Shown here in pieces: positions 48,567 to 61,500 of a stretch of 64,000 bases of DNA (positions are counted from its first letter, which is position 1; every line of letters begins with the position of its first letter). The notes under the pieces were generated by a model. That model saw nothing but the letters and a program-made list of their open reading frames with translations. It made no database searches and was not told the origin of the DNA. A program made the translations under genes and the position numbers. Origin of the DNA: Lota lota (taxonomy: Eukaryota; Chordata; Actinopteri; Gadiformes; Lotidae); the NCBI GenBank assembly GCA_026745465.1, contig JACYXH010000826.1, positions 611,501 to 675,500 of the forward strand, written 5' to 3'.

Positions 48567-49135
48567 ATGTTTGTTATATTTCAGAGGTAAAGAATACCAA
48601 GAACTACTTGACTTTGTGCTCTATGATGTTTTCTATGGGCCTTGTGTTGTTAGCCTTGTCGTTATTTGTCATCATATTCCTCGTCAGCACCTTGTCTAAT
48701 GATTGATGTTCTTACATTAGAGAGGGACAGTTATTACTCCTGGTAAATATTACAGCCACAACATTTGAGTTCAGTATGAGTTATAATAGATTCAACCTTC
48801 TGCTCTCTTTTTCTCAGATGTTTAAGGATCTTGCACCACTTCAGCAGGAAAAAACATGTATACTATGTGTTGCTGCTTGCCTGGCAAGGGTTCTGACAAA
48901 CCAAACAGGAACCTCCCTGCAATCCCTGAAGTCCCTACCTATACCTATTAATGTATGAAAACAATATTTGTTGTTTTCACTATATACACTTGCTACATGG
49001 TGTAAATCACAAAAGGTTTAATTTACACAAATAAATACATGGATGTTAACAATGTTGTGCAGTTAATAAGATGGTCCAGCCATTGTCTCCCCAAGTTACT
49101 CAAGATTCTTGAGTAATTTATAGAGAAATGCAAGA

Positions 49136-49190
49136 TATATATTTAAATAATCAAACACTATCCATAGTGTTTGATTATATAAATATATAG
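49136..49190. repeat. Near-perfect palindrome
   Basis: Arms of about 26 bp read AATCAAACACTAT and ATAGTGTTTGATT around a 2-nt centre (CC) and continue outward as A/T-rich complementary sequence with one mismatch. It can extrude as a cruciform or fold as a hairpin. Confidence 0.75.
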
Positions 49191-50453
49191 CTTGATTTTC
49201 CTTTTGTATATACGGATGACGGTTTGGAAGTCATGGGAAAGTGTAGAAGCAGCTTTAGAAATTAGCTCTTGAATATGTTTTCCATCTTCTCACCGTCATC
49301 CACATGGCATGGATTGCTAGGATTCTGGTATCTGCAAATAGATTCCAGCATGGTGCAGAAATACTGGGTCAAACTGTGTTTAAAGGCAACGAAGCTTGTT
49401 TTCCCCATACCAAACATTTGTACAAGTCCACTAGTTTCATTAGAAGAGTTTTAGAGAGTTTTTTATTTGGTGATGATGCTCATGTAACCTTCTGTTGTTC
49501 TGGTGGCTGTTTTACTGTCATCGTTGTGGAAGAGTTGTACGTTGTGAGTGATGTAATGACCAGTACATCAATCCCCTACTTTTGCATCAATCAGATGGAC
49601 AGTATCACTTTGTGACTTGTGCCTCTACATGATATTCTGAGACTTGAGATAAACAATGAATTTAGCCAAGGCTGCATCTGATTATGTTTGTATACAGTAA
49701 AAGCCAGCTGACATTGTAAACTACATGAACAGATATCAGCTCAGACCATTACAAAAACTAAAGGACGGCCATGTGACATTTGACACAGAAAGCTAATCGG
49801 TGGCCTGCTTTTAAACCACCACTGATCAATGTTGATTATTGATATCTCCATATATGGACTGTCACATCAACGCCAAAAGGCACGTCTCAGTAGTCACAAT
49901 GCCAAACATGGCACATTTAGAACAACGGGACATGGCTGCCACTCACTCCCAGTCAATTATTCTGAGTAATATCGCAAGTGGCAGCCCTAATGTGGAAACC
50001 TGTGTGCCCACGCACCAAGTTACACTGTCCATCAGAGAGTATTTATGTAATGAAAATACAATGATGAGTTTACAAAAGATTTAGCCACAAATAGTTCTTA
50101 CCTAAAATAATGTGAATTAATTAATCGTCGACTATCGTCTTAGTGAAATGATAGAGTGATGCAACATGCTGTAGACCATCTATCTAAAGGACTATTTTAA
50201 AGGTTGAAAGTTGCATGTGACATATTTGGTTCCAATAAGTGAAAGGGAGACCAAAATGGAAAGGAACAATGAAAAAGTGACAGCCAGAGATCCAATTTTA
50301 TCCCGAGGCTTATTCAATGACACTGAAATAATATTCTGGGGAACCTAATCCGAGTGGCACCTTAATATGGTCAGATAATCTGGATGGAGGGAGGGGAAGT
50401 GAGAGGAGATGGCGGTAGAGAGAGGAGCATTGGAGGTAGAGTGAGAGATGGAG

Positions 50454-50457
<4 letters not shown>

Positions 50458-50494
<37 letters not shown>

Positions 50495-50646
50495 TGATTG
50501 AATAGTTGGTGGTGGTGGGGGGGGGATTCACACTCAATTCGACAAAGTTGTTTACTAATGCCAGCAAATTGGTTTTGCTAGTGTTGTCTCAGTGTCATTT
50601 TGTCGAATAACTGTATTATGTACTGTACTGTACTGTACTGTACTGT
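50458..50646. repeat. (GA)n and (TACTG)n microsatellites
   Basis: A GA array of about 34 bp and, 130 bp on, about five units of TACTG. Confidence 0.9.
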
Positions 50647-52468
50647 ATTTGTTTTACTGTAATAATCCACAAATTCTGAATGATCAAATCAGGAGCTGTT
50701 TGTTGGCTGTTACTAAGGTTGATTTTGTTGATGGCTAAATATTGGAGAAACATGTAAAGTGCCCAAAGTGTGGCTGCAAATGGTCCCTTGGGTCGTCAGG
50801 TCTGCTTCTGATTGGCTGTGACTGATAATAATAGATACTTAAGTACTGGATCTAGTCACAGCATTGACCAAATAATGCAGAGATTGGACCAAGATTTGGA
50901 CAGAGATTGGGGGCCGAAAACACAGTGCCCTGAAAAACTGTAGCAGTACCTCAATTGCCTTGATGCATTTCCTGCATGCCATTAAAAATCACTTTAGTAA
51001 TGACCGGCCCGCAACGTATCGCATCATATAAGGCAGCATTGAGGATGCCAGGGAGTGGATGAAGTGTTCGCTTTGCAGAGACCCTCTCCCCCCATCCAGC
51101 CTGCTCCATGCTCTGCTTTTCTCACGTGAGGCGTCATTTGAAACATTTGCCACCTCAACACGATAAGGTGCACAAGTTACACAACGATTTGTGCACAAAT
51201 ACAAACTACACATGCCAACGTGCACTTGGACACGCACAGACATGCACAGACACAGTCCCTTACCACCCAGCCCAGTTTATGTCATCAGCCACCCAGTGTC
51301 TGCTGCCCATGCCAGAGATTGCAGGTCTGACAGCCTGGAGTTTTGTTCCATTTTTTTCCTCTTGGCAGTTGCTAACGGTACAGAGACCAAGGTCATGGCT
51401 ATCAGTGACCACTCAGTGACATGACCGCCAATGCAGACACAGCCCTTAGCTCCAGCATTACTACAGAATCAGCCTCCGCCATCTGTTTACCCTTAAATTA
51501 AAATACTAGGTAAATTATATCTCTGAAATACCGAAGCCTTAGTTGCAAAGGCTCAATAGGTACTGAGTCTCTAGGGTCTGCTTGGTTTCAATACATTTGG
51601 GATCTGATTTTTTGTTTTGCATGGTTGATGATAAAACATGACATAAGACTGGGAATTCAGGGGAAACTACCTGATATAATATGATCTTTTTCAGTTTGGC
51701 AAACAATAATATCATTTTCTTTGGCTACACTGGTTATTTAATCTATGGCCTATGAATCCTACATATATTTCACTGAAACATGAAGACAAGTAAAATATTT
51801 GCACTTTGGGTGGAAATGTATTCTAATGTATTGATTAATGTAAGAATGACAAATTGTAATTTGTGCACTTTCATTGACATGTTTGTTGTTCAACATATTG
51901 CCTCATTTTTGTGGCTGTGTAACACAAGGCGATACTTACAGTATCATATACCTAAGTGTGTTTTATACACATTCTTGCCAATTTTCCAGAATGGTAGCGA
52001 TTCTTATGTAAAATCCTCAAGGGATTAGCAAAATGATAGATGAGATTACTGGAGTCACAAGCACGGATATAATCTCCAGCCTTCCGATCACTGCTGCAGC
52101 AATAGAGTTCCTCCCCACTTTATAGATACAACCCTCTTAGTCCCAGTCTAGCCCCTTACTGGAAGAAATAACCCAGTAAACCCCAATATATCCCTACAAT
52201 CACATAGTTAAACTAAACCTAAACATTTAACTATTACCACATAGACTTAACAAAACGAGTGCATAATGTTTTCCATCAACATGTATTAATATATACGGCT
52301 CAGTATGTGAACTGAACAGACCAAAGTGACTTACAGATAGAAGTAACTCAAGGAGTTGTCAGAGGTGCATACTCAGAGAGGCTTATTGTTGTAGATATAA
52401 CCTAGAACACTTGACTAGGTCTGAAACTTTGAAGATAGTTACGTGAACTCATTGTATAACATAAACTC

Positions 52469-52533
52469 AACCCTGGTGAGACTTGAACCCACAATCCCCA
52501 GAGGCTGATGCCTTATCCATTTGGCCAATAACC
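52469..52533 (-). pseudogene. tRNA-Arg pseudogene lacking the anticodon
   Basis: It matches the tRNA-Arg copy at 55349-55421 through the D arm (GGCCAAATGGATAAGGCATC) and T arm (GTGGGTTCAAGTCTCAC). About 6 nt spanning the anticodon loop are missing and the acceptor stem no longer pairs. Confidence 0.75.
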
Positions 52534-52631
52534 AAGAACGTGGTTGTTTTCTCACAAGAAGTAAAACACCCTCTTTCCTAGAGTGATGTTTGAACCCATG
52601 GGAGAGGATGACGTAGATATGACCTTAAATC

Positions 52632-52704
52632 TGACGCTGGTGGAACTCAAACCCACAATCCCCAGCTCTGGAGACTGATGCCTTATCCGTTAGGCCACAG
52701 GGCC
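52632..52704 (-). pseudogene. tRNA-Arg-derived copy with CCA anticodon
   Basis: A 73-nt cloverleaf can be drawn: acceptor GGCCCTG, D arm GCCTAACGGATAAGGC, anticodon loop CTCCAGA and T arm GTGGGTTTGAGTTCCAC. The anticodon position reads CCA (Trp) instead of CCG. A C-C mismatch in the acceptor stem and T for C at position 56 of the T loop suggest it is decaying rather than a working tRNA. Confidence 0.65.
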
Positions 52705-53520
52705 CTATTTATCAGACCTGCAGCTTTGACTTACACATATAGATATTTAAATAGTGAACGTGACGGACAACAGGATTTAAAAACATTAAATACCAGCAAC
52801 ATGCCACATCATACCACAGATGGAGGTATCTACTACACACCTACCAAATATCTTGTCAGGAAAATGTAAAAAAGTATATAAATATACATCTCAAAGTCAA
52901 CTAACTCCCTACAAAGGATTGCAGTGTTGTTGTCTGAATTTTGGGTTTTTCTTTATATTAATGAAGACATTTCACCCTAAGTTGCTGTGGGAGGACCCCC
53001 AGATCCCCCTGCTTAATGTGTCCCCCCCCAAATGTTGGGTCAAAGCCTCCATCAGTGGGCTTATGAGTAGGCTGAAAACATTGGGGGTCGAACCAATAAA
53101 CCTTTCAGCTAACGCCCCACGTCCATAAGTGTCTGTGTCAGCTCCAGAGCTAGGTCGGGTGTTCGAGACTGCTTGTCTAAGCACTTGGCTGGCAGCTGAT
53201 CGGCAGGTAGAGCGATCATTACAGTATGTAATCAATATAGTTCCGAATATTCTGAAACACAAACTATTCTTTCTTCTTCCCTTGGTTTCTATTTCTGTCT
53301 GGCAGTATAGTGGCAGTATATTTTATTTATAAATTGTATTATGAAATACAATTATAGCAAGCAGTGCCAAAAGGTCAGAGTTTAAAATATTTGAAATCGG
53401 AGAGGCAAAAATGGGCTTCTCTTAGCTTGCGGCCTGGCTCGGCTGGGCATGGTGCTCAGAGCATCCCCATAGAAGACAGTTGTATGTTGTGGAAAAGGGC
53501 AACATACCAAAATTGTAAAT

Positions 53521-53573
53521 GTGACTCTGGTGATGCTCAAACCAACAATCCCCAGAGACTAATGCCACAGGGC
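53521..53573 (-). pseudogene. tRNA-Arg pseudogene fragment
   Basis: Shared words with the intact copy remain (reverse complement of CTCTGGTGATGCTCAAACCA and CAATCCCCAGAG), but the D arm and anticodon are largely lost. Confidence 0.5.
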
Positions 53574-53904
53574 ATTTTGGAATCAAAAGCATTCTGGTTT
53601 CCGTTTGCAATCCGTTTGTCGTCCGAGTAGTATTGACCTGAAACACAAATATAATATATTGATGATTGTGCATTCTGGGGAGAAACGTTCAACTCGGCTA
53701 CCTTGAAATACAATCCGGTCGTAGATGTCATCTAATAACTCAAACTCCATTCTTGCGTCCCAAGTTGTTAAACACACTGTAAACAATGACCGGCGCATGG
53801 AAGAGGACATCTTGGTTATTCTGCTACACCGGAACCCCAGAAATATTGCCCATTCTTTGCCCAAGAGGTAAATCATCATCAGACGACAGCCGATTGTTTC
53901 CAAG

Positions 53905-53950
53905 ACACCCTCAAACCCACAATTCCCAGAGGCGGATTCCACTGGGCATT
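53905..53950 (-). pseudogene. tRNA-Arg pseudogene fragment
   Basis: A highly decayed copy that keeps the T-arm word CTCAAACCCACAATTCCCAG (+ strand reading) and part of the following arm. About 50 bp further on is a flank that is repeated after the copy at 54139. Confidence 0.5.
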
Positions 53951-54138
53951 CTGTATTGATCAACACAGTTACATCATTCACACGTTTCTTTTATTTGTTA
54001 ACTGATTTCAAGGAAGGGGTTTGGAATCTTGCTCCTAGTGGCTTTCTGGTAGGTTGAGAGCACTGACAATCTCCTGTACAAATCTGGACCATAGAAGCTA
54101 TGTGAAGCTAACTGTTGAGGGAAAAATGTACCTCAATG

Positions 54139-54217
54139 TGACCCTGGTGAGACTCAAACTCACAATCCCCAGCTCCGGAGGCTGATACCTTATAGATTAC
54201 CCATTAGGCCACTGGTC
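54139..54217 (-). pseudogene. tRNA-Arg(CCG) pseudogene
   Basis: The anticodon arm is intact (TCAGC CTCCGGA GCTGG, anticodon CCG), but the D loop has an insertion of several bases and the acceptor stem has three mismatches. The flank after it (from about 54312) repeats that at about 54015. Confidence 0.7.
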
Positions 54218-55348
54218 TTCGCATCAACATGATAACTTTATGTTGGTCAGTTCATGGGTTTATGGCGTTAGAATAACCTAAACTGTTTTACAAAAGTGAC
54301 TTACAGGTAATTAATGGAATAGGTTTGGCATCTTGCTAGGCTTTCTTGCAGGCTGAGAGCTAGCCCCTTATGTGCTTCCTGTGCTCCATATGATCATGTC
54401 TGAACACACGTCGCTATGAAGTCACACTCTGTCTCCACCACGGACCGCTGGGAACGAAAGTGTAGACTGTGCTTTTTTACCACTTTCCAATGGCCAATCT
54501 GTTAGAAAGTACCCAACATATTCACTTATTGATGCGTGAGTACGTTGGTCAACAAAATACACAGGTATTCTGTTGATACGCTGCAAAACACAATTTTATA
54601 TCCACTTCTTTTGTCGCATCATCGGTTTTAACCAATACATGTTGTTGGCGTCCATCGTTTGAGCGCAGCACTCCAGACATGGCCGCACTCTGGTGGTTTA
54701 TAGCAGAGGACGCAAGAAGGGGATTTAAATGTTTGTTTCACAGTGCATCAAAAAAGTGTCAGCTCGTTTACACGTTTAAGGATGAGAGTACAGTGGGTTC
54801 TTTCTAATAACTGGTTCGACATTTGGAAGTTGTTAAAAAGACCAGTGTAGTTTTTTCCCCAGAGGTCAGCTGTGGTGACAGAGTGTGCATAGCGACATGT
54901 TATTCCACATGGCTCATAAGGAGTGCGCGTGACACATATGGGGCTAGCTGAGAGCATTTGGGACCTAGTCTCAGCCTCTTTTGTTATTTGCTCTATGTCA
55001 CCATGTAAATCTGATACATAGAGCAAGTTAACCATGCAGTGTCTCTTTGGCACTCACAGAAACGGTCACATAGGTGCGACGCAAGCCTTGTGCATCAGGT
55101 TTATTCTTGTATTTGCATCCACCGGTATATAATTGTAGTTTTTTGCAGACCACTGAGCAGTAAAGTTTCGGTGTATGGTGTGTCAGTGGTCACCAGAGAG
55201 GCGGTTCTTTACAGTTACTCAACACTATCCCAAAGGAGAGGGTGCATCTGCCTACTATTTGGTGGCAGTCAAAGAACCTCACCACTGCACTCATTTCCTC
55301 CATAGGAGAGAGTTGTTTATTTAGGGGAAGGATGCCAGTTCATAAATG

Positions 55349-55421
55349 TGACCCTGGTGGGACTTGAACCCACAATCCCCAGCTTCGGAGGCTGATGCCT
55401 TATCCATTAGGCCACAGGGCC
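55349..55421 (-). tRNA. tRNA-Arg (anticodon CCG)
   Basis: A 73-nt cloverleaf with all stems paired. The acceptor is GGCCCTG/CAGGGTC (one G-U), the D arm GCCTAATGGATAAGGC, the anticodon arm TCAGC-CTCCGAA-GCTGG with CCG at 34-36, and the T arm GTGGG-TTCAAGT-CCCAC. It reads CGG codons. The A box (TGGCCTAATGG) and B box (GGTTCAAGTCC) promoters are intact. No T4 run for Pol III termination lies immediately downstream on the - strand, which is the one weak point. The sequence closely resembles vertebrate tRNA-Arg-CCG. Confidence 0.88.
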
Positions 55422-55429
55422 CTTTTCTT

Positions 55430-56194
55430 AGGGTGGAGTACAGTTGTGTATCAGTTTAAGTCACTATTGTTCTCCCACAATAGGGGTAGGACAGAAGGAT
55501 GTCCCATGCATCAACAGAATGGAGTTCTAATTATTGCTCAGGATCGATCCAATACATCACTTCTACTCAACAGCATAGACACTGACCATTTGTAATGATA
55601 TATAATCATGGCATATAATCAATTATTCTCAGATTATATCAGCTTGGTATCCAATGGCAGTATGTGTAGCATAATTACCTATTTACCCATCTCGTCTTAC
55701 TCAAGGTGACAGCAATTTGGTTTACGAATCCATTTCCTTTGCAATATCTAATGACAGCTCGGTCTTCTTTGTAATATTTAGATAATTCAGCTGTGGAACG
55801 CTTTAATCATGGCTTTGTGTAATGTGTTTGTTATGAATGGCACATATATCAGGATCACTATTCTGGCCACAAGTGATCATTTGCTGATGATAGCTTTATC
55901 TTTAGAGAGCTTTTCTTTCCCTTTTCCTTTTCAGACGCCATGACTGCACAGTTAAAGTTTGGCTATCTCCTCACAGTAAGGCTGTATGGAGTCAACTCTG
56001 TGAAGAAGCCATCCACAATTTTTTGAAGAAGTAAAGATGTTTTTGGGATCTCTTCAAAAGGAACCATGAAGATACCAGAATAAATGTAGTTTCTCATTAA
56101 AATGTATGTTTATATAATATTGTTATGCTTTCATAACCCTTTTTGTGCTAGTTATAATTATAAATGAATCAATATATAGGGTTTGGGTAAGGGT

Positions 56195-56247
<53 letters not shown>

Positions 56248-58580
56248 TTCAAAAGATTATATGGTAATGAAATATTTCATATTCTTCACATGCAGAAGCA
56301 GCCGTATAATTAGCTTAAACTGTTTTATGTTCTTCTCATTTACTTGTGTTGGAACTTCCCAGAAGTAAGTGAAACCTGGAGATATTCCTGCTTTACCAAA
56401 GCCCAGTGCTTCCAGTGGACATGTTTGAGAGAAGGAATACCGCCAGCCAGTGAAGATGAACCCTTATGTTATGTCTCACTTCAGGAGGGATCTTTTTCCC
56501 CATTTCCACTTGTTGTAGATGTTGGGTTTGGCCCTTCTGTCGCTTTTTAAAGGACAGAGGTTTCCATATTGTTTGGCTGAGTCGTGAATCAGGGCCCCTG
56601 ATATGTAGACCCTGACCCTGATCCAGTCGATTTCTCTCCAACTGTTTTGAAAGGTAAAGACTTGTGACGAGCAGCACCATTCTCCATCCTCGATGCCTCA
56701 AGAATTATTTTTTTTCACCCCACGTCCAATGTGTTTTGACCTTCTCTCTCTGTGCCCTTTTTTTAATGCATCCTAGAACTCTGCATGCCTGATCCATTTA
56801 TAGAAAATGTACTTTATGCTTAGTGTCTTTTGAAAGTACTTAATTTATAACCAGAAGCTATCATCTCCAGCTTAATTTCCTACATTCTTGGTCTCATTGC
56901 ATCATCTAAATGTTGTGGCTTTCTTCTCAGGTGACCTTGTTCACGTGAATTCAAATATGTGTGTTCTCCAACCAACAAAGCTAATCATTGTTTGGAAATA
57001 ATGCAGTATGCTCTCTGCTCTGCTGGACTAGACAAGATCCTGTGAATTTGGAGGTTTTACAACCTGACCATCGGCGAACCATAACACAGGATGTCTAGGT
57101 GATTGGTTTGCAATCTCAATGTTCAGCAATCATATCTATATCATCACATATTCTGCATTACATTTGCAATGTTTTCATCAGAACAGTCAAACATATCACA
57201 TCTCTTTCTCTCTTTCTTCTGAATTGTGTGTCTTGTGTGTACTGTTTGTGTTTAATACCCTTTTCTTCATGTTTCTATCTGGCCCTTGGATCTACTTAAT
57301 GTACAGCTGTAATGAAGGAGCACTCTGATATCACAAAGGTAGATATGCTTTTGACAAAATGTAAATAGCAGTTTACTGAAGTAGCAGTTGACATGAGACA
57401 TGCTCATTAGTTTGTACCAAAACAGAATTCAAGCAGAAATGGGAAGTGGATACCATACTGTTATAGTCATAACCTGAAGCTACACACAAGAGTAGTGGCA
57501 CAATGGGAGGTTGATTTGAGATGCTGTTAACGACCAAAAGTAACATTGATCTCACTTGTGAAGACTATGCTATAGCAGGTACAGCACTGTCCACAGTCAA
57601 CTAAGATCAGAAGAATAAGTGAGTGCACATAACACATAATGCATATTTCACCATTCAAAAATTTGATTAATCTTTCTGTCCTTTAGTGATTGAATGATCA
57701 AATATGAGCAAGGCTACAACTGGATTTCAACAAGTAGACTGTATTTTTTCTCTTGGTCATTGTGTTTGGTCTTAAGGCTTTTGGAGATCTTGGATCGTAA
57801 GAATCAGCATGTTAATTAGCTTGCTCTACAATGCATGGCAGAGGCATCGGAATTGATTTCTCCTCCGGTTTGAGCAAAGCCTACCTTGACAATGTTCTAT
57901 GTCAAACAGTTCCTGCCTGTTCATTGTCCTGTGTTTGCATGATGTAGTAAGTGTCGTACATAGTGCCTTACGATGTAAACCCTTCACATGTCTCCATCTT
58001 TAATTGTATGTCCATTATATATCTCTCCACTTTGCCTGCTACCTTTCCACCTTCTAGCCTGTATGGTTTTACATTGGAATTGGCTATGCCGTGCATGCTT
58101 CTCTTTGATGTATATTTAGTTCAGTACAGCCCTTCTCTTACCTGCATAGCTGCAACCTGTGACTAGCAGTGTATTTAGAATATTGGGAACCCTTTTCAAC
58201 CTAACAAACATTAATCCTACAGTGAGTGTATGGGTTTGTGGACAATGTGGATGTAATTCTGTCCAAACCTTTTTTGGGCTGCTGAACATTTTACTCCGAA
58301 ACATAAAACACATGTTTTTTTCTCCGGTGGGAGTTGGACGGGCAATGGCCCTGAATGGAATCATCTTGTGTTTACCATTGGCTTATATGGATTCACACAC
58401 ATCAGTTCACAGGGACACCTTTTGACTGCAAACACTGATAGCTATTGATTTGAATGAAAACAACACATCTGTTCATTTACAATAACATTGTAAATCAAAG
58501 TATCTGACCAATAATCTACAGTCCAGGAATACTGGATACGTCTGTACATTTCTGAGAGACTGACTGGGAATACCAAGTGC
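55430..58580. other. Non-coding interval before kcnj14
   Basis: I could support no gene. A pure (TA)n array lies at about 56201-56244. The rest is unique AT-rich sequence with short random frames; it is probably intron and 5' UTR of kcnj14. An acceptor-like CTACAG ends at 58521. Confidence 0.5.
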
Positions 58581-58583
58581 ATG

Positions 58584-61500
58584 ATGGGAGCTGCTCGGGT
58601 GAAGCGGCGCTTCAGTGCTGTGGTTGATGGGCCGGTAGAGGAGGAGGAGGTCATGAGGCTGGCGCAGAGTGCTGCAGACACGGCAGGGGCCGGTGGGAGT
58701 CCCCTGAGCGCGGGGACCCCCACCAGCCCGTCCCCCAACCACACCCACAACGGGAAGGCCCTGGGCCTGCAGGGCAACAGCCACGACGCACGGAGACAGG
58801 GCGCCATCGAAGATGCCGTCGGGGGAGGAGGAGGACGAGAAGGCGGGGTGAGAGGTGGAGTGTGCTCGGGGCTGCGGAGTGGGAGAGGCGGCGGTGTGAG
58901 AGGAGGAGGAAGAGCGAAGGACTCTCTATCCTCCCCTGCCTCTGCCAGCCGCCGCCCCGCGCGCCGTTCCAGCCGCCGACCTCGGCAGCGCTTTGTGGGC
59001 AAGGACGGGCGCTGCAACGTCACCTTTGTCAACATGAGCGAGAGGGGCCAGCGGTACCTCAGCGACCTCTTCACCACTTGCGTGGACATCCGCTGGCGCT
59101 GGATGCTGGTCATCTTCACCCTCTCGTTCCTCCTCTCCTGGCTGCTCTTCGGGTTCGCCTTCTGGCTCATTGCCTCCGCGCACGGGGACCTCTCTGTCCG
59201 CCTCGCCCCCGTCTCCGGCGGCCCTCTGGGGACCGAGGAGGCTCGGGGACCCGGGGGAGAGTCGGGCGGAGGGCCGGCACCTGTGGTGGTGGTGGTGGAG
59301 CCGTGTTTCCTCCAGGTCAACAGCTTCATGGCGGCCTTCCTCTTCTCCCTGGAGACTCAGACATCCATCGGATATGGCTTCCGCAGCATAACCGAAGAGT
59401 GTCCCCTGGCGGTGATGGCGGTCGTCTTGCAGTGCATCGTGGGCTGCATCATCGACGCCTTCATCATCGGGGCGGTCATGGCAAAGATCGCCAAGCCCAA
59501 GAAGCGCAACGAGACGCTGGTGTTCTCGGACACGGCCGTGGTGGCGCTGAGGGACGGGAAACTGTGCATGATGTGGAGGGTGGCCAACCTGCGCAAGAGC
59601 CACCTGGTAGAGGCTCACGTACGGGCACAACTGCTCAAGGTAAGAGGTGAGACGGGCTACGGACAGAGTACAATATTTAAATAAGGCGGAGGTGTCATGA
59701 CCACAAGAAGAAACTTTGAGTATCCAAATTGACTCCCACTAACTGTTATGCGATGGATTAAATTAGTATGTTATTTTGTTTCATGTTTCAAGTGTGACAC
59801 ACATTGTAGGCAGAGGGGGCAATGCCCAAGCCCATTTTTGAGGTAATCCTAGTCTAAATTGACATGCCCAAGTAAATCAAGAGTGGCTCTACATCAGGCA
59901 TTCATGCATGAAGTTTTTATGCATAGGTAGTGGACAAGTTTCGCAATAAAAACAAGGTATCTGTAACTATCTTGTAACTTGTAACTATCCCCATTTCAGA
60001 GTAAGCCAACATAATACAGGGGCAAAATAAAAGCTAGTCAAGGGCAGAGAAAGAAAATGTTAGGTTTCAGCAGATTGACAAAGAGAGACAGAGAGGGAGA
60101 GAGAGAGACCATGGCCATCTGGCCTGTATCGTGTGTCATCTGTAGTTAATAAGAGCTTGTTGTATACTCCCTCGGGGGTTTAGAAGATTTAGCATGGATT
60201 AACTTGCGCAGGATTCTCGAACTGAGAACCACCATCCACCATCCTGCTATTCTCCCCTGTTGTTGTGGAGCGCTGTCTGCTCCCTCTCCCCGCTCCCTAC
60301 TTCCCTGTCTGAGCGCTTATTTCGCTACACTTGTGAACGTCATGTTGTGGTGCTGGGGAAGTGTGGGGATTGTGATGGGGTGACACGTGTGACGTCACAT
60401 AGTCAACCTCTGTTGAAGGATGAGGTTTAACAGGTGAGGTTTTATTGCATACAGACCACTTAAAGGTTTTGGCTGGTTCACAAAGACCCCAGGTTAATTG
60501 TTAACATTGTCTTTGTCCAGATGTAAATCAGCTATACATTTTTTCATAGCTGTATCTTTGTTTTGTCCAACACAAGTAAGCGCATACAAACTGCCCTGGC
60601 TAGGTGGTTTTCTTAAATTGTGCCTACAAATTTTTTGTTTTGATTCTGTGTTTACACACCACTGAACACGTGTACAACCCGTGAGGAGGTGAGTTTAACA
60701 AAATGATTGCAGATTTACATCTCAATATAGACATTGTCAATAACTAACCCGGGGTCTTAACAAACTGGCACAATCGTTTAAGACATGTCTAGCCAGGCTC
60801 ACTTATGAGTCAAATCTGCAATGGTTACATAATAATTTGTTGGCGGTGATAATGGAAAATGTTTTTCAATCCTTTTTCTTACAAATTGAATTGACACCTT
60901 TTAGTGATTTTAAATAACTACAATTTTCTGTCTGGGATTAATAAAGTATATCTTATCTTAACATTTATGTCCAATTATTTTCCATATTAGAAACTGAGGG
61001 GCATTGCGCTAGCCGTTCTGATTCACCGAGTTACTGCTTGGCTGTATATTGTATGTATTGACCTTTCATCGACAGACAGACTAATGAATGTTTTTGTATG
61101 TGAACAACTGTTGTTTGAGTTCAAATTAGATAAAGTGTAGAACCACTGCTGTACCTCATTACATACTCTCATCTCCTCATCATCGACCCCTCTCTTCCCT
61201 TCCCTCCCATCACTCCCGATCGTCCTCCCCCTCCCAGCCACGGGTGACCCCAGAAGGAGAGTACCTCCCGCTGGACAACGCTGACATCAACGTGGGCTTC
61301 GACACCGGCTCCGACCGCGTCTTCCTGGTCTCCCCGGTCACCATCGTGCATGAGATCGACGACGAGTCGCCCTTCTTCGAGATGGACCGCAGCATGCTGG
61401 AGAAGGACTCGGAGCTGGAGGTGGTGGTGATCCTGGAGGGCATGGTGGAGGCCACGGCTATGACCACGCAGTGCCGGAGCTCCTACCTGGCCTCCGAGAT

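Larger units (their letters stand above)
47891..52460. other. Non-coding interval (possible kcnj14 intron)
   Basis: I could support no gene. It holds a (TG)n array (48468-48565), a near-perfect palindrome at about 49136-49190, a (GA)n array (about 50458-50491) and a TACTG pentanucleotide array (50621-50646). One exon-like segment with a hydrophobic frame follows an acceptor at about 48583. Confidence 0.5.

Noticed and set aside
58442-59329. 295-codon and other frames antisense to kcnj14 exon 1
   Set aside because: They are mirror frames of a GC-rich coding exon; the + strand frame is clearly Kir2.4.
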